Shown one piece after another: positions 42,884-52,775 of a stretch of DNA of 64,000 nt. Below the pieces are notes generated by a model, which was not told where the DNA came from, searched no databases, and was given only the letters and a program-made list of their open reading frames with translations. Each line of letters begins with the position of its first letter. Within the stretch, counting starts at the first letter, position 1. Source of the DNA: Mesorhizobium carmichaelinearum (GTDB lineage Bacteria; Pseudomonadota; Alphaproteobacteria; Rhizobiales; Rhizobiaceae); assembly GCF_900199455.1 (NCBI RefSeq), contig NZ_FZQR01000002.1, positions 681,692 to 745,691 of the forward strand, in the 5' to 3' direction. The translations under genes were made by a program, and so were the position numbers.

Positions 42884-45208
42884 TCAATTCTGCTTTATTT
42901 CCGAACCCTTCATGGTGATGTCGCTCGAGGCCTTCACATTGATCTTGCCCGAGCCCTTGATGGAAATGTCCTTGCCCTCGATGGTGATCGTGCCGTCTTT
43001 CTTCATCGTGATCGTCGCAGAACCGCATTTCAGGGCAATGGAATCGCCGGCCTCGAGCACAAACGTCTTGCCTACATTTACGTTTGAGTCCTCGCCGACC
43101 CGGAACATGCTGCCCTTTGCCACCTTGAGCTCATGGGCCGCGCCGATTTCGGTGACATCGTTGCTCGCGATCTTGGTGTTGCGATCCTTGCCGATCTGGG
43201 AAACCTTGCTCCCGGCAATTGCGAAACTCTGGTCCGCGCCAATCTGGACACTCTGGCTGGCGGCGATTTCCCAACCATCCGAAGCACCAATGTTGTGGCT
43301 TTGCCCGGCACCGACCGTAACCGAGCGTGTCGCGCCGATGGTGTTTGTCTGCGGGCCGCCAACGCTTCGTGTCTCGGACGCACCGACCGTATCGATGCGG
43401 GCAGCGCCGACGGTGACGGTCTGGACAATCCCCACCGTCTGCGAGTGGTTGGCGTCGATATTCTCCGTCGAGTTCGACACGACGTGGATCGTCTCATTCG
43501 CCCCCACCGTCAGCGAGCGGTTCTTGCCCACCGTCTCGGTGTCGTTGTTGCCGATATTCGTGGTCTGGTCGACGCCGACCTTGACCGTCTTGTTGTTGCC
43601 GACGTCCTCGTCGAGGTTGTGGCCGACGGAATGCTTGGCGTCGTGGTCGATGCGGTCGGACTGGTCGTGCTGGACGAGCTTGGTGCGGTCGTGCTTGATC
43701 AGAAGGTTGTTGTCTTTCTGCGCCTGGAAATTGACCAGTTCGGAGCCGGCCTTGTCCTCGAACATCAGCTCGTTGTAGCCGCCGCCGCCTTTCGAGGAGT
43801 TGGATTTCCACCCTGATTGCGTCGCGTTGCCCGGCAAGCCGTAGGGCGGCATCTGCGAGGCGTTGTAGACTCTGCCGGTGATGATTGGCAGGTCAGGGTC
43901 GCCTTCGAGGAAGTCGACGATCACCTCCTGGCCGATGCGCGGTATCTGGATGAAGCCCCAGCCGCTGCCCGCCCAGGTCTGCGAGACACGCACGAAGCAG
44001 GAACTGTTTTCGTTCTTCTTGCCCAGGCGGTCCCAGTGGAACTGCACCTTCACCCGGGCATATTTGTCGGTGAATATCTCCTCGCCGGAAGGACCGACCA
44101 CCGTCGCCGTCTGCGGCCCGCGCATGATCGGCCGCGCCGTGATCCGCGGAGCGCGGTAGGGCAAGGCAGTCGGCGCGACACCCAGCACGATCTTGTAATT
44201 CTCGCTGTGGGCCTCGTTCTGGGTTCTGTAGCCCGGATCGAACAATCTGTATTCGGCGCTGATCACCAGATACTCCTGGTTCTGGTCATCGCGCGGAAAG
44301 CTCTCCAGCTTGAACGTACAGCCGGAATGGAGGCCGCGCACGGTTCCGACCGCGGTGATGCGCTGGTGCACGGCCTGGAGTTCCTCGCGCCGGATACCGG
44401 CCAGGGTGTCGCCGCGCCCAACATCGAGATGCGCCCCGGGCTGGCGATAATTCTCGGCGGAGGCTTCCTTGTGGCTGAACGGCTGGGCGGACTTCGCCAT
44501 CAGGTCGGCGCCAGGCTTCTTGAAATCATAGTCGGTATGGGCATAGGCGCCCGGCCGCACCGAACTGCCGGGAATCCATTCGGTGATGTATTCGACGTCG
44601 CGCCGCGAGCCCTGCCCCTCGAAATTATAGAGTATCTTCTCGTAGCCCGGCGCCGGCTTCAGCTTGCTCATCGCGTCGCACAGAACGAGCGTGTGCTTGC
44701 CCTCGTCATGCTCGAAGAAATAGAAGATGCCTTCGTGCTCGAGCAGGCGCTGCACGAAATCCAGATCGCTCTCGTCGTACTGCACGCAATATTCGCGCGA
44801 GGGGTACGACCCTTGCAGCCGCTTCTCGAATTTCGCCGTTCCGTATTTCGAGAAGATCTTTTCTACGATCTCGACGGCGGTCATGTTCTGAAAGATCCGG
44901 CAATCGGTCGTGTTGCCGAGAAACCAGAGCCACGGCCTGACGACCGCTTCATAGTAGGCGAGCCGGTCCTCGATGCGGGTCAGGCGAAACTCGGACACCA
45001 GGCCGCTGAACCAGCGTTTCGGATCGGATTCGCCTTCGACTGAAACCATGCCGCCCAGCATCTTCAGCGGATCGATATCCGCCTTGGGGCTGACGAACCC
45101 GACCGTATAGGCAAAACACCGGCTGATCTCGTCGCGGCCGACAAGATGCGTGAAGGTCAGGTCGGCGCCGGCCGGCGTCTGCACAACCGTGGCACGTTCG
45201 TTCGGCAT
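42884..45208 (-). CDS. vgrG: T6SS spike protein VgrG (TssI)
   Basis: Trimeric spike at the tip of the Hcp tube, 774 residues. The gp27-like part (about 1-370) contains VGRDEISRCFAYTVGFVSPK, EHEGIFYFFEHDEGKHTLVL and SREYCVQYDESDLDFVQRLL. The gp5 OB-fold contains RVKVQFHWDRLGKKNENSSC and the WAGSGWGFIQIPRIGQEV signature. The C-terminus (about 500-774) is a long beta-helix of VG-N-T-type repeats ending GSEIKQN, with no fused toxin. Gene order on this strand is vgrG, DUF6484, TIGR02270-like. A ribosome site GAGGGG lies upstream. Confidence 0.95.
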   Translation of the reverse strand: MPNERATVVQTPAGADLTFTHLVGRDEISRCFAYTVGFVSPKADIDPLKMLGGMVSVEGESDPKRWFSGLVSEFRLTRIEDRLAYYEAVVRPWLWFLGNTTDCRIFQNMTAVEIVEKIFSKYGTAKFEKRLQGSYPSREYCVQYDESDLDFVQRLLEHEGIFYFFEHDEGKHTLVLCDAMSKLKPAPGYEKILYNFEGQGSRRDVEYITEWIPGSSVRPGAYAHTDYDFKKPGADLMAKSAQPFSHKEASAENYRQPGAHLDVGRGDTLAGIRREELQAVHQRITAVGTVRGLHSGCTFKLESFPRDDQNQEYLVISAEYRLFDPGYRTQNEAHSENYKIVLGVAPTALPYRAPRITARPIMRGPQTATVVGPSGEEIFTDKYARVKVQFHWDRLGKKNENSSCFVRVSQTWAGSGWGFIQIPRIGQEVIVDFLEGDPDLPIITGRVYNASQMPPYGLPGNATQSGWKSNSSKGGGGYNELMFEDKAGSELVNFQAQKDNNLLIKHDRTKLVQHDQSDRIDHDAKHSVGHNLDEDVGNNKTVKVGVDQTTNIGNNDTETVGKNRSLTVGANETIHVVSNSTENIDANHSQTVGIVQTVTVGAARIDTVGASETRSVGGPQTNTIGATRSVTVGAGQSHNIGASDGWEIAASQSVQIGADQSFAIAGSKVSQIGKDRNTKIASNDVTEIGAAHELKVAKGSMFRVGEDSNVNVGKTFVLEAGDSIALKCGSATITMKKDGTITIEGKDISIKGSGKINVKASSDITMKGSEIKQN

Positions 45209-45457
45209 GGGTCGTGCCCCTCCTGGACGCGGCCGCCGGCGCGGTGGGTTGAAGTTCCCGCCATCTGATCAGGAACTTTTCAGGGCCCGCCGCACCAGGC
45301 CATGTTGAGCCTACCACATGTTGTCGCGCCTACCAAAGAGCATGCACGACAGCAAAACCTTACCATGTCGATGCATCGGCTCGAAACGCCGCTGTCCTGT
45401 TGGATGTGCAAACTGCTAGAATGTGGAGTATCGGTCAGCATTCGGTGGCGATCCTGG

Positions 45458-46510
45458 ATGTATATCAGCCTGCAAATCAACAATGTCGACGCCTTGCCTG
45501 CGGGCATCTCGACCGGCTACGCGGCGCGGGATCGCAGCTTCGAAATCGGACGCGATGCTTGCGACTGGACCTTGTCGGACCCCGACAAATTCATCTCGGG
45601 ACGGCATTGCGAGGTCCGCTACGAGGCAGGCGCGTTCTGGCTGCACGACGTCTCGCGCAACGGAACCTACATCAACGGATCCAACCAGCGCATGACCGGC
45701 CCGCATCGGCTGGGCAATGGCGACCGGATGCTGATCGGCCGTTATGTCATCTTCGTCTCGATCGACGAGGAGCGCGCCGCGACAGGTCATCCCGGCCACG
45801 GTTCGACGCAGCGGGAAATGCCCGTCGCGATCGGCCGGCCGCTGGAATTCGGAGATGGGCCGTTCTTCAACCCCGCGGAGCAACGGTCCGGGCAGCGCGG
45901 TCCGGCATCGACGTTCCCGTCGCAGCCGCCCCTACCCTCGACCAGGGATGAAGTGCTGCGGGAAATCGCGATCGCGGCCGGCATCTCGCCGGAACTGCTG
46001 CAATCGCGCGACCCGCATGAAGTTGCCGCCGAAATCGGCGCGGTGCTGCGGACGGTGGTCGAGGAACTAGCTTTGCTGCTGAAGGCGCGCGCGGCGGCGA
46101 AAATGCTGGCCAAGAGCACGCAACGAACGATGATCAGCGCCGCCGACAACAACCCGCTGAAGTTCGTTCCAGGAACCGACGACATCCTCGAGATCATGTT
46201 CGCACGGCGCCGGGCCGGCTATCTCGATGCCAGGCGCAGCATCGAGGATGCATTCCGCGATCTCAAGACGCACGAATTCGCCACCTATGCCGCCATGCAG
46301 GCCGCGCTGTCGCGGCTGCTCGACGACCTGTCTCCCGAAGCGATCGGAAGAAAGCTTCCGCCGACGTCGTTCTCGTCGAAGAAGAGCCAGGCCTGGGACG
46401 CTTTTGTCGCGACATGGCGAACCATGGAGGAAGCGCACGAGAACGGCATGTTGGACATATTCCTGGCCTATTTCAGCGAAGCCTATGCCAAGGCCGACAA
46501 GCAGAAATAG
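45458..46510 (+). CDS. T6SS-associated FHA-domain protein, copy 2
   Basis: Second phosphothreonine-binding T6SS regulator, about 350 residues. The start at 45458 (MYISLQINNVDALPAGISTG) matches the FHA fold; codons further upstream have no good ribosome site. The FHA domain (about 1-105) has FEIGRDACDWTLSDPDKFIS, SGRHCEVR and DVSRNGTYING, with conserved Arg, Ser-Gly-Arg-His and Asn. The C-terminal domain contains AADNNPLKFVPGTDDILEIM and MQAALSRLLDDLSPEAIGRK, paralogous to copy 1. The linker is shorter than in copy 1. It opens the second tssL-tssM-pppA-ppkA set and is divergent from vgrG. Confidence 0.88.
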   Translation: MYISLQINNVDALPAGISTGYAARDRSFEIGRDACDWTLSDPDKFISGRHCEVRYEAGAFWLHDVSRNGTYINGSNQRMTGPHRLGNGDRMLIGRYVIFVSIDEERAATGHPGHGSTQREMPVAIGRPLEFGDGPFFNPAEQRSGQRGPASTFPSQPPLPSTRDEVLREIAIAAGISPELLQSRDPHEVAAEIGAVLRTVVEELALLLKARAAAKMLAKSTQRTMISAADNNPLKFVPGTDDILEIMFARRRAGYLDARRSIEDAFRDLKTHEFATYAAMQAALSRLLDDLSPEAIGRKLPPTSFSSKKSQAWDAFVATWRTMEEAHENGMLDIFLAYFSEAYAKADKQK

Positions 46511-46659
46511 GCCGGCATTCGGTTCCAATCGAGAGTTTCTGAGATTACGATCGCATACGACAATTCGCCAAGCGGGTAAGGCTCATCGACCTGGGGGTCT
46601 GCGGCAAATGTCATCATACGGCGGGATAGTAAGGTGTAGCCGACCGTCCTCAAGACACT

Positions 46660-46689
46660 GCCCTGGTCGTCAGGGCCTGCCTTTGTTTT
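46660..46689 (+). terminator. Possible weak terminator between FHA copy 2 and tssL copy 2
   Basis: GCCCTG-GTCGT-CAGGGC (46660-46676) forms a 6-bp stem with a 5-base loop, followed by a T-rich run (CTTTGTTTTA at 46681-46690). It could attenuate transcription into the second tssL. The surrounding 46511-46759 otherwise shows nothing recognisable. Confidence 0.35.
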
Positions 46690-46759
46690 ACTTGATCGCG
46701 AGCCGCCTTGCGCCGGTCCGGCAAGCGCGCGGGTGTCGGGCGCAGACGGACGACCGGCC

Positions 46760-48250
46760 ATGAACTCGAAAGACGATCCTTTCGGCCCGCCGGGCAAGAC
46801 CGTCATTCGCGCCACGCCACGGCGCGAGCGAAAGCCGACGCCCACCCCTCAGGCGCCCGTCGTCGATGGCGGGCACCCCTCGCCGGTCAGGGAATCGACC
46901 GTGTTCGATCCCGGCGTCGGCCGGCATACACCGCCGGGCTGGACATCCGGGACCGTGATCTATCAAGGAACTCCTCCCGCGGCGGCGCCGACTTCGGCTC
47001 TGCGGCAGGAGACCCTGCTCAATGTCACGGACAGCGTCAGATATTCCGCGGCAAACCCGATCCTTGCCGCGGCCGCACCATTGCTGATGCTGTTCGGCCA
47101 GCTCAGGCTTATCCCCGTCGAGAGACAGGCGGAGCCGTTGGCCGAACATGTCACGGAGGCGATCGACAAGTTCGACAGGATACTGGAGAAATCAGGCGTT
47201 GCCGAAGAGGATGCGCGGATTGCGAAATTTGTCCTGTGCGAAACTGCCGACGACCTGATCGGCAACCTGCCCTGGCCGCGCAAGGACGCCTGGGCGCAGC
47301 ACAGCATGCTGTCGCAGTTCTTCCACGTCGAGCCCGACGGCACGGGCTTTTTCGAAGCGCTAAACAAGGTCCTGGCCAGCCCGGAGGCCCATTACGACCT
47401 GCTCGAACTGATGCATGTCTGCCTGTCGCTGGGGTATGAGGGCCAGTATCGCGGCCTGACACGCGAGGACAGCAATCTCGAACGCGTTCGGCGCGACGTT
47501 TACGAAACGCTTCGCTATTTCAAGCCTCGCGCGGACGAGGACATCTCGCCTCGCTGGCAGGGCCTGGCGACGACGATGACGCAGTCGTGGACACGCCTGC
47601 CGATGTGGGCCGTGGCGGCAGCGGCATCGGCGCTGCTGACAGCGGCGTTCTTTGCGTTGCGGGTCTTCATCACCAATGAAGGCGATGCCACCGCCGGTGA
47701 ATTGCTGGCCCTCAACCCGTCGACGCCGATCGCCATCGAGCGCGCCAGCGTGGCACCGTTGGCCGAGCCAGCGAAAGTCGTCACCCCTCCCGCAGCCACC
47801 ACCACGCAGATCGATCGCATCCGCTCGGCACTGGCCAAGGACGTCGACGCCGGCGGACTGACCGTCGGCACGAAGGGCGACTTCATCGTGGTGGAAATCA
47901 GCAATGTCCTGCTGTTCCAGTCCGGCAGGGCCGATGCGAAACCGGAATTCCAGCCCATAGCCGCTGATATCGCAGCCGCCCTGGAACCCGAGCGCGGGCC
48001 CATCAGGATCATCGGCCACACGGACAATGTGAAGCCGCGAAAATCGAGCCCGTTCAAGTCCAACTTCGACCTTTCCGTCGCCCGGGCGAAGGCCGTCGAA
48101 GCAATGATGGCGCCGAAGTTCAGCGATCCTTCGCGACTGACGGTGGACGGCAAGGGCGAGGACGAGCCAATCGCCGACAATGCAACAGCGGAGGGCCGCG
48201 CCAGGAACCGCCGTGTCGATGTGATGATCCCGAAGGAGGAGACGTTGTGA
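46760..48250 (+). CDS. tssL: T6SS inner-membrane protein TssL (DotU) with OmpA domain, copy 2
   Basis: Second TssL, about 496 residues. The start at 46760 (MNSKDDPFGPPGKTVIRATP) places Thr14 in a TVIR context, as I recall for the PpkA-phosphorylated Thr14 of Agrobacterium TssL. A Pro-rich segment to about 85 follows. The DotU domain (about 95-270) contains AANPILAAAAPLLMLFGQLR and LCETADDLIGNLPW. A transmembrane helix lies at about 278-303, and an OmpA-like domain (about 370-490) has IRIIGHTDNVKPRKSS and GRARNRRVDVMIP. Longer and more Pro-rich than copy 1. Confidence 0.92.
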   Translation: MNSKDDPFGPPGKTVIRATPRRERKPTPTPQAPVVDGGHPSPVRESTVFDPGVGRHTPPGWTSGTVIYQGTPPAAAPTSALRQETLLNVTDSVRYSAANPILAAAAPLLMLFGQLRLIPVERQAEPLAEHVTEAIDKFDRILEKSGVAEEDARIAKFVLCETADDLIGNLPWPRKDAWAQHSMLSQFFHVEPDGTGFFEALNKVLASPEAHYDLLELMHVCLSLGYEGQYRGLTREDSNLERVRRDVYETLRYFKPRADEDISPRWQGLATTMTQSWTRLPMWAVAAAASALLTAAFFALRVFITNEGDATAGELLALNPSTPIAIERASVAPLAEPAKVVTPPAATTTQIDRIRSALAKDVDAGGLTVGTKGDFIVVEISNVLLFQSGRADAKPEFQPIAADIAAALEPERGPIRIIGHTDNVKPRKSSPFKSNFDLSVARAKAVEAMMAPKFSDPSRLTVDGKGEDEPIADNATAEGRARNRRVDVMIPKEETL

Positions 48251-48272
48251 GCAGGGCCGGTTGGAAGCGGCC

Positions 48273-51200
48273 ATGACGCGTTGGCTGCTGCGGATATTCA
48301 GCATGATCGCGCTGGCCGGTTTTTCGGCGGCAGTGTGGTTTGCCGGACCTTTGATCCGCTTCGCCGATAGCCGTCCCCTCGGGCCTGCCTGGCTGCGCGC
48401 GGCAATCATCGGTGTGATCGTGGCAGCCGTGGCGCTCTTCTACGGATTGCGTTTCTGGCGGATACGCAAGGCGCAAAAGGCGCTCGAGACCGCCGTTGCC
48501 CGCAATGACGACAGGGATAGCGACTCGCAGGTGCTCGAGGCGCGGATGAACGAGGCGATCGCCGCGCTCAAACGATCGAGCGGCAAGCGCAATTTCCTCT
48601 ATGAGATCCCCTGGTACATCATCATCGGCCCGCCCGGCGCCGGCAAGACAACGGCGCTGATCAATTCAGGCCTGAATTTTCCGCTGGCCGGTTCGGGTGA
48701 TGCCCAGCCGGTCGCCGGTGTTGGCGGAACACGCGCCTGCGACTGGTGGTTCACCGACGAGGCCGTGCTGATCGACACCGCCGGACGCTACACGACGCAG
48801 GATTCCCATGCCGAGAGCGACAAGAGGAGCTGGCTCGCCTTCCTGTCGCTGCTCAAGAAATACCGCACGCGGCAACCGATAAACGGCGTCATCCTGGCGA
48901 TCAGCCTTGCTGATCTCATCGGCCTTGACGACCGGCAGCTTGACGCCCACGTCGTCGAGATACGCAGCCGTCTGCGGGAAATCCACGAGACGCTGAAAAT
49001 CCAGTTTCCGGTGTATCTGCTGTTCACCAAGGCCGATCTTGTTGCCGGCTTCATGGACTACTTCGGCGGTTTCGACGGGGCCCGCCGGCGCAAGGTCTGG
49101 GGCGCGACATTCCAGACCGCCGATCGCACCAGGAACATGGCGGCCGAGGCTCCGGCCGAATTCGACGCGCTGGCAAGACGCCTGGTCGAGGAGATGCCCG
49201 ACCGCCTTCAGGAAGAGGCTGACCCGGCCGCGCGCATATCCGTCTTTGGCTTTCCGGCGCAGTTCGGGGCGCTGAAGGGCCGGATTGCGAGTTTTATCGC
49301 CGGCTTGTTCGATTCGGGCCGCAGCCAGGTGAACGCCAGCTTGCGTGGACTTTATTTTTCGTCAGGCACGCAAGAGGGGACGCCGATCGACCAGGTGTTG
49401 GGCGCGATCGGCCGCAGTTTCGGCAGCAATTCCCGCGCCCATCTTTCCGGTACCGGCAAAAGCTTCTTTCTGCATGATCTGCTGACGGGCGTCATTTTCG
49501 CCGAATCCGGCTGGGTCTCGTACGACAAATCGGCGGCAAGGCGGGCGGCGGTCGCCCGATTTGCGGGGCTTAGCGCCATCGCGTTGATCGCCGCGGCGGC
49601 CCTCGGAACGCTCGCCCTGAGCTTCACGGCCAACAGGTCGCTGATCGCCTCCACCACGCAGGCCATGGGCCAGTATCGCACGACGGCGGACGCGCTGCTC
49701 AAAAGCACCGAGGTGACCGATGTCGACCTCGAAAACGTCATCGGCCCGCTCGACCAGTTGCGCGATCTGCCGGCTGGGTTCGAAACCGCCGACGTGCCGA
49801 CACCGATCGAGGAGACGTTCGGCCTCAGCCAGCGCGAGAGACTGATTTCGGCGTCCAAGACGGCTTACCGGCAAGCGCTGGAACGCATGTTCCGGTCACG
49901 CCTGCTGATCCAAGCCGAGCGGACGATCCAGGCCAAGATGGCCGATCCCGCCGCGCTCTACGAACCGTTGAAAATCTATCTGATGCTCGGCGGCAAGGCG
50001 CCGAAGGTCGACGACGCGCTGATCGTTTCCTGGATGAAGCAGGATTGGGAGCAGAACCGCTATCCTGGCGAAAACAACCGCGCCGGACGTGAGCAGCTCG
50101 AAAAGCACCTGCGCGCCATGCTTGCCCTGGACGACGCCTATGATCCGGTTTTCGAACTCAACCAGCCGCTCATCGAAGCCGCTCAACGATCGCTCGGGCG
50201 CATGAGCCTTGCCGACCGCGCCTCCGCATTGATCAAGTCGGCGGTCTATTCGGCAGCGCTGGATGATTTTTCGGTTTCCGTCAAAGGCGGACCGGAAGCG
50301 CAGTTGCTGTTCGAGCGTGTCGACGGCGGCGATCTCTCAGGCCTGCGTGTTCCCGGCCTCTATAGCTGGAACGGCTTCAACCATTTCTATCTCGGACAGC
50401 TCTCGCATATTGCGCAGATGCTGGTCGACGACCAATGGGTGCTCGGCGGCGGCGGCGAGCAAGGCGGCATCGACCAGGCGTTGCTCAAGCTCGGCCCCGA
50501 ACTTCTCGATCGCTATGGCAAGGAGTTCGCAACAGCTTGGAACAGCGTTCTCGATGGGTTGAAGTTCAAAGCGATGCTGAAGGACAAGCCGCACTATGTC
50601 GTGCTTTCCGCCGTCGCCTCGCCCAGCTCGCCGATCGAACAGCTGTTCACGGCGATCGCCAACGAAACCGCCCTGACGCGGAACGCTGCTTCCGGCCAGG
50701 ACGCTGGCACAGAGGGTGAGGACGGCACGGTTCAAGACCAGTCGCAAGACGCGGCAAAGATGGCCAAGGGTCTGGCTCGCATCGGCATACAAATCGCCAC
50801 CGGAAAATCGCAAAGCCGTGCCGGGACAGGATCCGTGGCAGCGCAGAACCAGAATCCCGGGGCCAACATCGAAGCGCAGTTCAAATCGTTCCAGGCCCTG
50901 GTCAGCGGCCCTGCCGGACACCGCCCGATCGATGCCTTGACCCAGAATTTCCGCGACATTTATCAGAGCCTGCAACTGGCGACCGACGTTCCCTCCCAGA
51001 CGGAGCGCGTCAACGCAAATCTGCAGCTCCAGATAGCCACCCTTCGCGCCAATGCCTCGCGACTGCCCAAGCAACTCGCCAGAATGATCAATGCGACGGC
51101 GAACGAGTTCGAAGGCAACGCCACCGAAACCTCGGTGGCAAATTTGAACCAGATGCTCGACCAGGCGGTCACGGCTCCTTGCGAGGCGGCGGTCAACGGC

Positions 51201-51836
51201 CGTTATCCGTTCGCCGGCAATAGCGCCGAAGACATGGCGATGGCGGATTTCGCGAAACTGTTCGCACCGGGCGGGCTGATGGACCGGTTCTTCGCGCAGA
51301 ATCTCGCATCGCTGATCGACATGAGCGGTCAGGACTGGAGCTGGAAGCAGGATGCCCGCTTCGGCCGCGACCTGTCGAAATCGACGCTGAAAGACTTCCA
51401 GCTGGCGGCCGAAATCCGCAGCGCCTTCTTTCCCCAGGGCGGTTCGACGCCTTCGGTCAGCATCACCTTCACGCCGTTCTCACTGCATGGCGATGCCGAT
51501 GCGGCGGTGCTCGATGTCGATGGTCAGACGGTCCAGAGCAACCAGGCGAGCAGTGCGCCAAGCATAGTGACCTGGCCGAGCGGAGCGGCCTCAGGATCGG
51601 CCAGTCTGAGCCTGACGCCGGAGATGCCGGGCCGCGAATCCCGCATCAAGTTCGAAGGGCCATGGGCGCTGAAGCGGCTCATGGACAAGGCGACCATCAC
51701 CGGCACCGACAGCAATGTCCAGGCCCGCTTCGTGATCGGCGGGCGCGACGTCACCTATACGATCCAGACTGGCTCCGGCCCCAGCCCCTTCCTGCTTCCG
51801 GCGCTTTCCGATTTCAGCTGTCCGAAGGCGTTTTGA
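48273..51836 (+). CDS. tssM: T6SS inner-membrane protein TssM (IcmF/VasK), copy 2
   Basis: Second TssM, about 1187 residues. The ATG at 48273 is preferred because GGAAG lies 6 bases upstream; a TTG at 48261 is possible. Two N-terminal transmembrane helices are followed by a cytoplasmic domain with intact Walker A GPPGAGKTTALINSG (about 119-133) and VLIDTAGRYTTQ. A third helix lies near 430. The periplasmic part has GLYSWNGFNHFYLGQLSHIA and ends FLLPALSDFSCPKAF. It is clearly paralogous to copy 1 but well diverged, so this is not a recent tandem duplication. Confidence 0.94.
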   Translation: MTRWLLRIFSMIALAGFSAAVWFAGPLIRFADSRPLGPAWLRAAIIGVIVAAVALFYGLRFWRIRKAQKALETAVARNDDRDSDSQVLEARMNEAIAALKRSSGKRNFLYEIPWYIIIGPPGAGKTTALINSGLNFPLAGSGDAQPVAGVGGTRACDWWFTDEAVLIDTAGRYTTQDSHAESDKRSWLAFLSLLKKYRTRQPINGVILAISLADLIGLDDRQLDAHVVEIRSRLREIHETLKIQFPVYLLFTKADLVAGFMDYFGGFDGARRRKVWGATFQTADRTRNMAAEAPAEFDALARRLVEEMPDRLQEEADPAARISVFGFPAQFGALKGRIASFIAGLFDSGRSQVNASLRGLYFSSGTQEGTPIDQVLGAIGRSFGSNSRAHLSGTGKSFFLHDLLTGVIFAESGWVSYDKSAARRAAVARFAGLSAIALIAAAALGTLALSFTANRSLIASTTQAMGQYRTTADALLKSTEVTDVDLENVIGPLDQLRDLPAGFETADVPTPIEETFGLSQRERLISASKTAYRQALERMFRSRLLIQAERTIQAKMADPAALYEPLKIYLMLGGKAPKVDDALIVSWMKQDWEQNRYPGENNRAGREQLEKHLRAMLALDDAYDPVFELNQPLIEAAQRSLGRMSLADRASALIKSAVYSAALDDFSVSVKGGPEAQLLFERVDGGDLSGLRVPGLYSWNGFNHFYLGQLSHIAQMLVDDQWVLGGGGEQGGIDQALLKLGPELLDRYGKEFATAWNSVLDGLKFKAMLKDKPHYVVLSAVASPSSPIEQLFTAIANETALTRNAASGQDAGTEGEDGTVQDQSQDAAKMAKGLARIGIQIATGKSQSRAGTGSVAAQNQNPGANIEAQFKSFQALVSGPAGHRPIDALTQNFRDIYQSLQLATDVPSQTERVNANLQLQIATLRANASRLPKQLARMINATANEFEGNATETSVANLNQMLDQAVTAPCEAAVNGRYPFAGNSAEDMAMADFAKLFAPGGLMDRFFAQNLASLIDMSGQDWSWKQDARFGRDLSKSTLKDFQLAAEIRSAFFPQGGSTPSVSITFTPFSLHGDADAAVLDVDGQTVQSNQASSAPSIVTWPSGAASGSASLSLTPEMPGRESRIKFEGPWALKRLMDKATITGTDSNVQARFVIGGRDVTYTIQTGSGPSPFLLPALSDFSCPKAF

Positions 51837-51995
51837 GATGGGCGTCGCGCTTTTCAACGCGTCGACACTCTGTGTGAGCCGCAGGCGTCCGGACCTTAAT
51901 TTCGATACTTTAATGGTCGAGCCTGTGGCAGACTGGCACGAGCGAGCGCCCGGGAGCGCGCCGCAGAGGACGCTTGAGACGCGTTTGGTGGCAAG

Positions 51996-52775
51996 GTGAG
52001 CGATGTCGCCCTTCCCTTTGACAGCTTTGGCGTGAGCCACAAGGGCTGTGTCCGCGAGGTCAACGAAGACAATTATCTGCTCGAGCCACAAACCGGGCTT
52101 TGGGTGGTGGCGGACGGTATGGGTGGGCATGATGCCGGAGAGGTCGCCTCCGCCAGCATTGTCGACCATCTCGCCACGATCGGCATCGCAAGCTCGGCTC
52201 CGGATCTGCGGGCGCGCTTCGAGGACAGGCTGAGCCGGGCCAATGCCGAGATCCGCGGCATATCGGAATCGCGCGGCATAACCATCGGCTCCACCGTCGC
52301 CGCGCTGTTGGCGATGGACGGACGGTTTGCCTGCCTGTGGGCCGGCGACAGCCGGGTCTACCTGATCCGCAACGCCGCGATCTCGCAGATTTCGAAGGAC
52401 CACACCGAGGTGCAGGAACTCTTGGACCGAGGCATGATCAGCGCGGCCGAGGCGCTCACCTGGCCACGCCGCAATGTCATCACGCATGCAGTCGGCGTCA
52501 GCGACGACTTCGTCATCGACTTCCAGCAGGGTGAACTGATGCCGGGGGACATTTTTGTGCTGGCCACCGATGGGCTGACGGCACATGTCACCGACGCGGA
52601 GATCGAGGCGGCGGTGGTGTCGGCAACGCCTCAGGCGGCCTGCGAAAATCTGCTGGAAACGGTGCTGGCGCGGGGCGGAACCGACAATGTCACCATTGTG
52701 CTGGTGAAGATTGGAAACGGGCGCAATGGACAATCGCTCAATCCTGATCTGTCCAGAGCGGAGGGCCGAGGCTGA
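51996..52775 (+). CDS. pppA: T6SS PP2C-type serine/threonine phosphatase PppA
   Basis: Metal-dependent protein phosphatase that reverses PpkA phosphorylation, 259 residues. Motifs are in order: HKGCVREVNEDNYLLEPQTG, VVADGMGGHDAGEVAS, LWAGDSRVYLIR, ISKDHTEVQELLDRG, ATDGLTAHVTDAEIE and the final GGTDNVTIVLV. The metal-binding Asp residues are intact. The start is a GTG at 51996. It overlaps ppkA by TGATG. The 159 bases between tssM copy 2 and this gene show no recognisable site. Confidence 0.93.
   Translation: MSDVALPFDSFGVSHKGCVREVNEDNYLLEPQTGLWVVADGMGGHDAGEVASASIVDHLATIGIASSAPDLRARFEDRLSRANAEIRGISESRGITIGSTVAALLAMDGRFACLWAGDSRVYLIRNAAISQISKDHTEVQELLDRGMISAAEALTWPRRNVITHAVGVSDDFVIDFQQGELMPGDIFVLATDGLTAHVTDAEIEAAVVSATPQAACENLLETVLARGGTDNVTIVLVKIGNGRNGQSLNPDLSRAEGRG

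Noticed and set aside
43078..43700. Short-period repeats that could look like a CRISPR or tandem-repeat array
   Set aside because: They encode the VG-N-T beta-helix repeats of the VgrG C-terminus in frame; units are degenerate and lack spacers.
51837..51995. Separate promoter or small gene between tssM copy 2 and pppA
   Set aside because: TGGCAC-like bases are present, but there is no complete promoter pattern and no short reading frame with a ribosome site.
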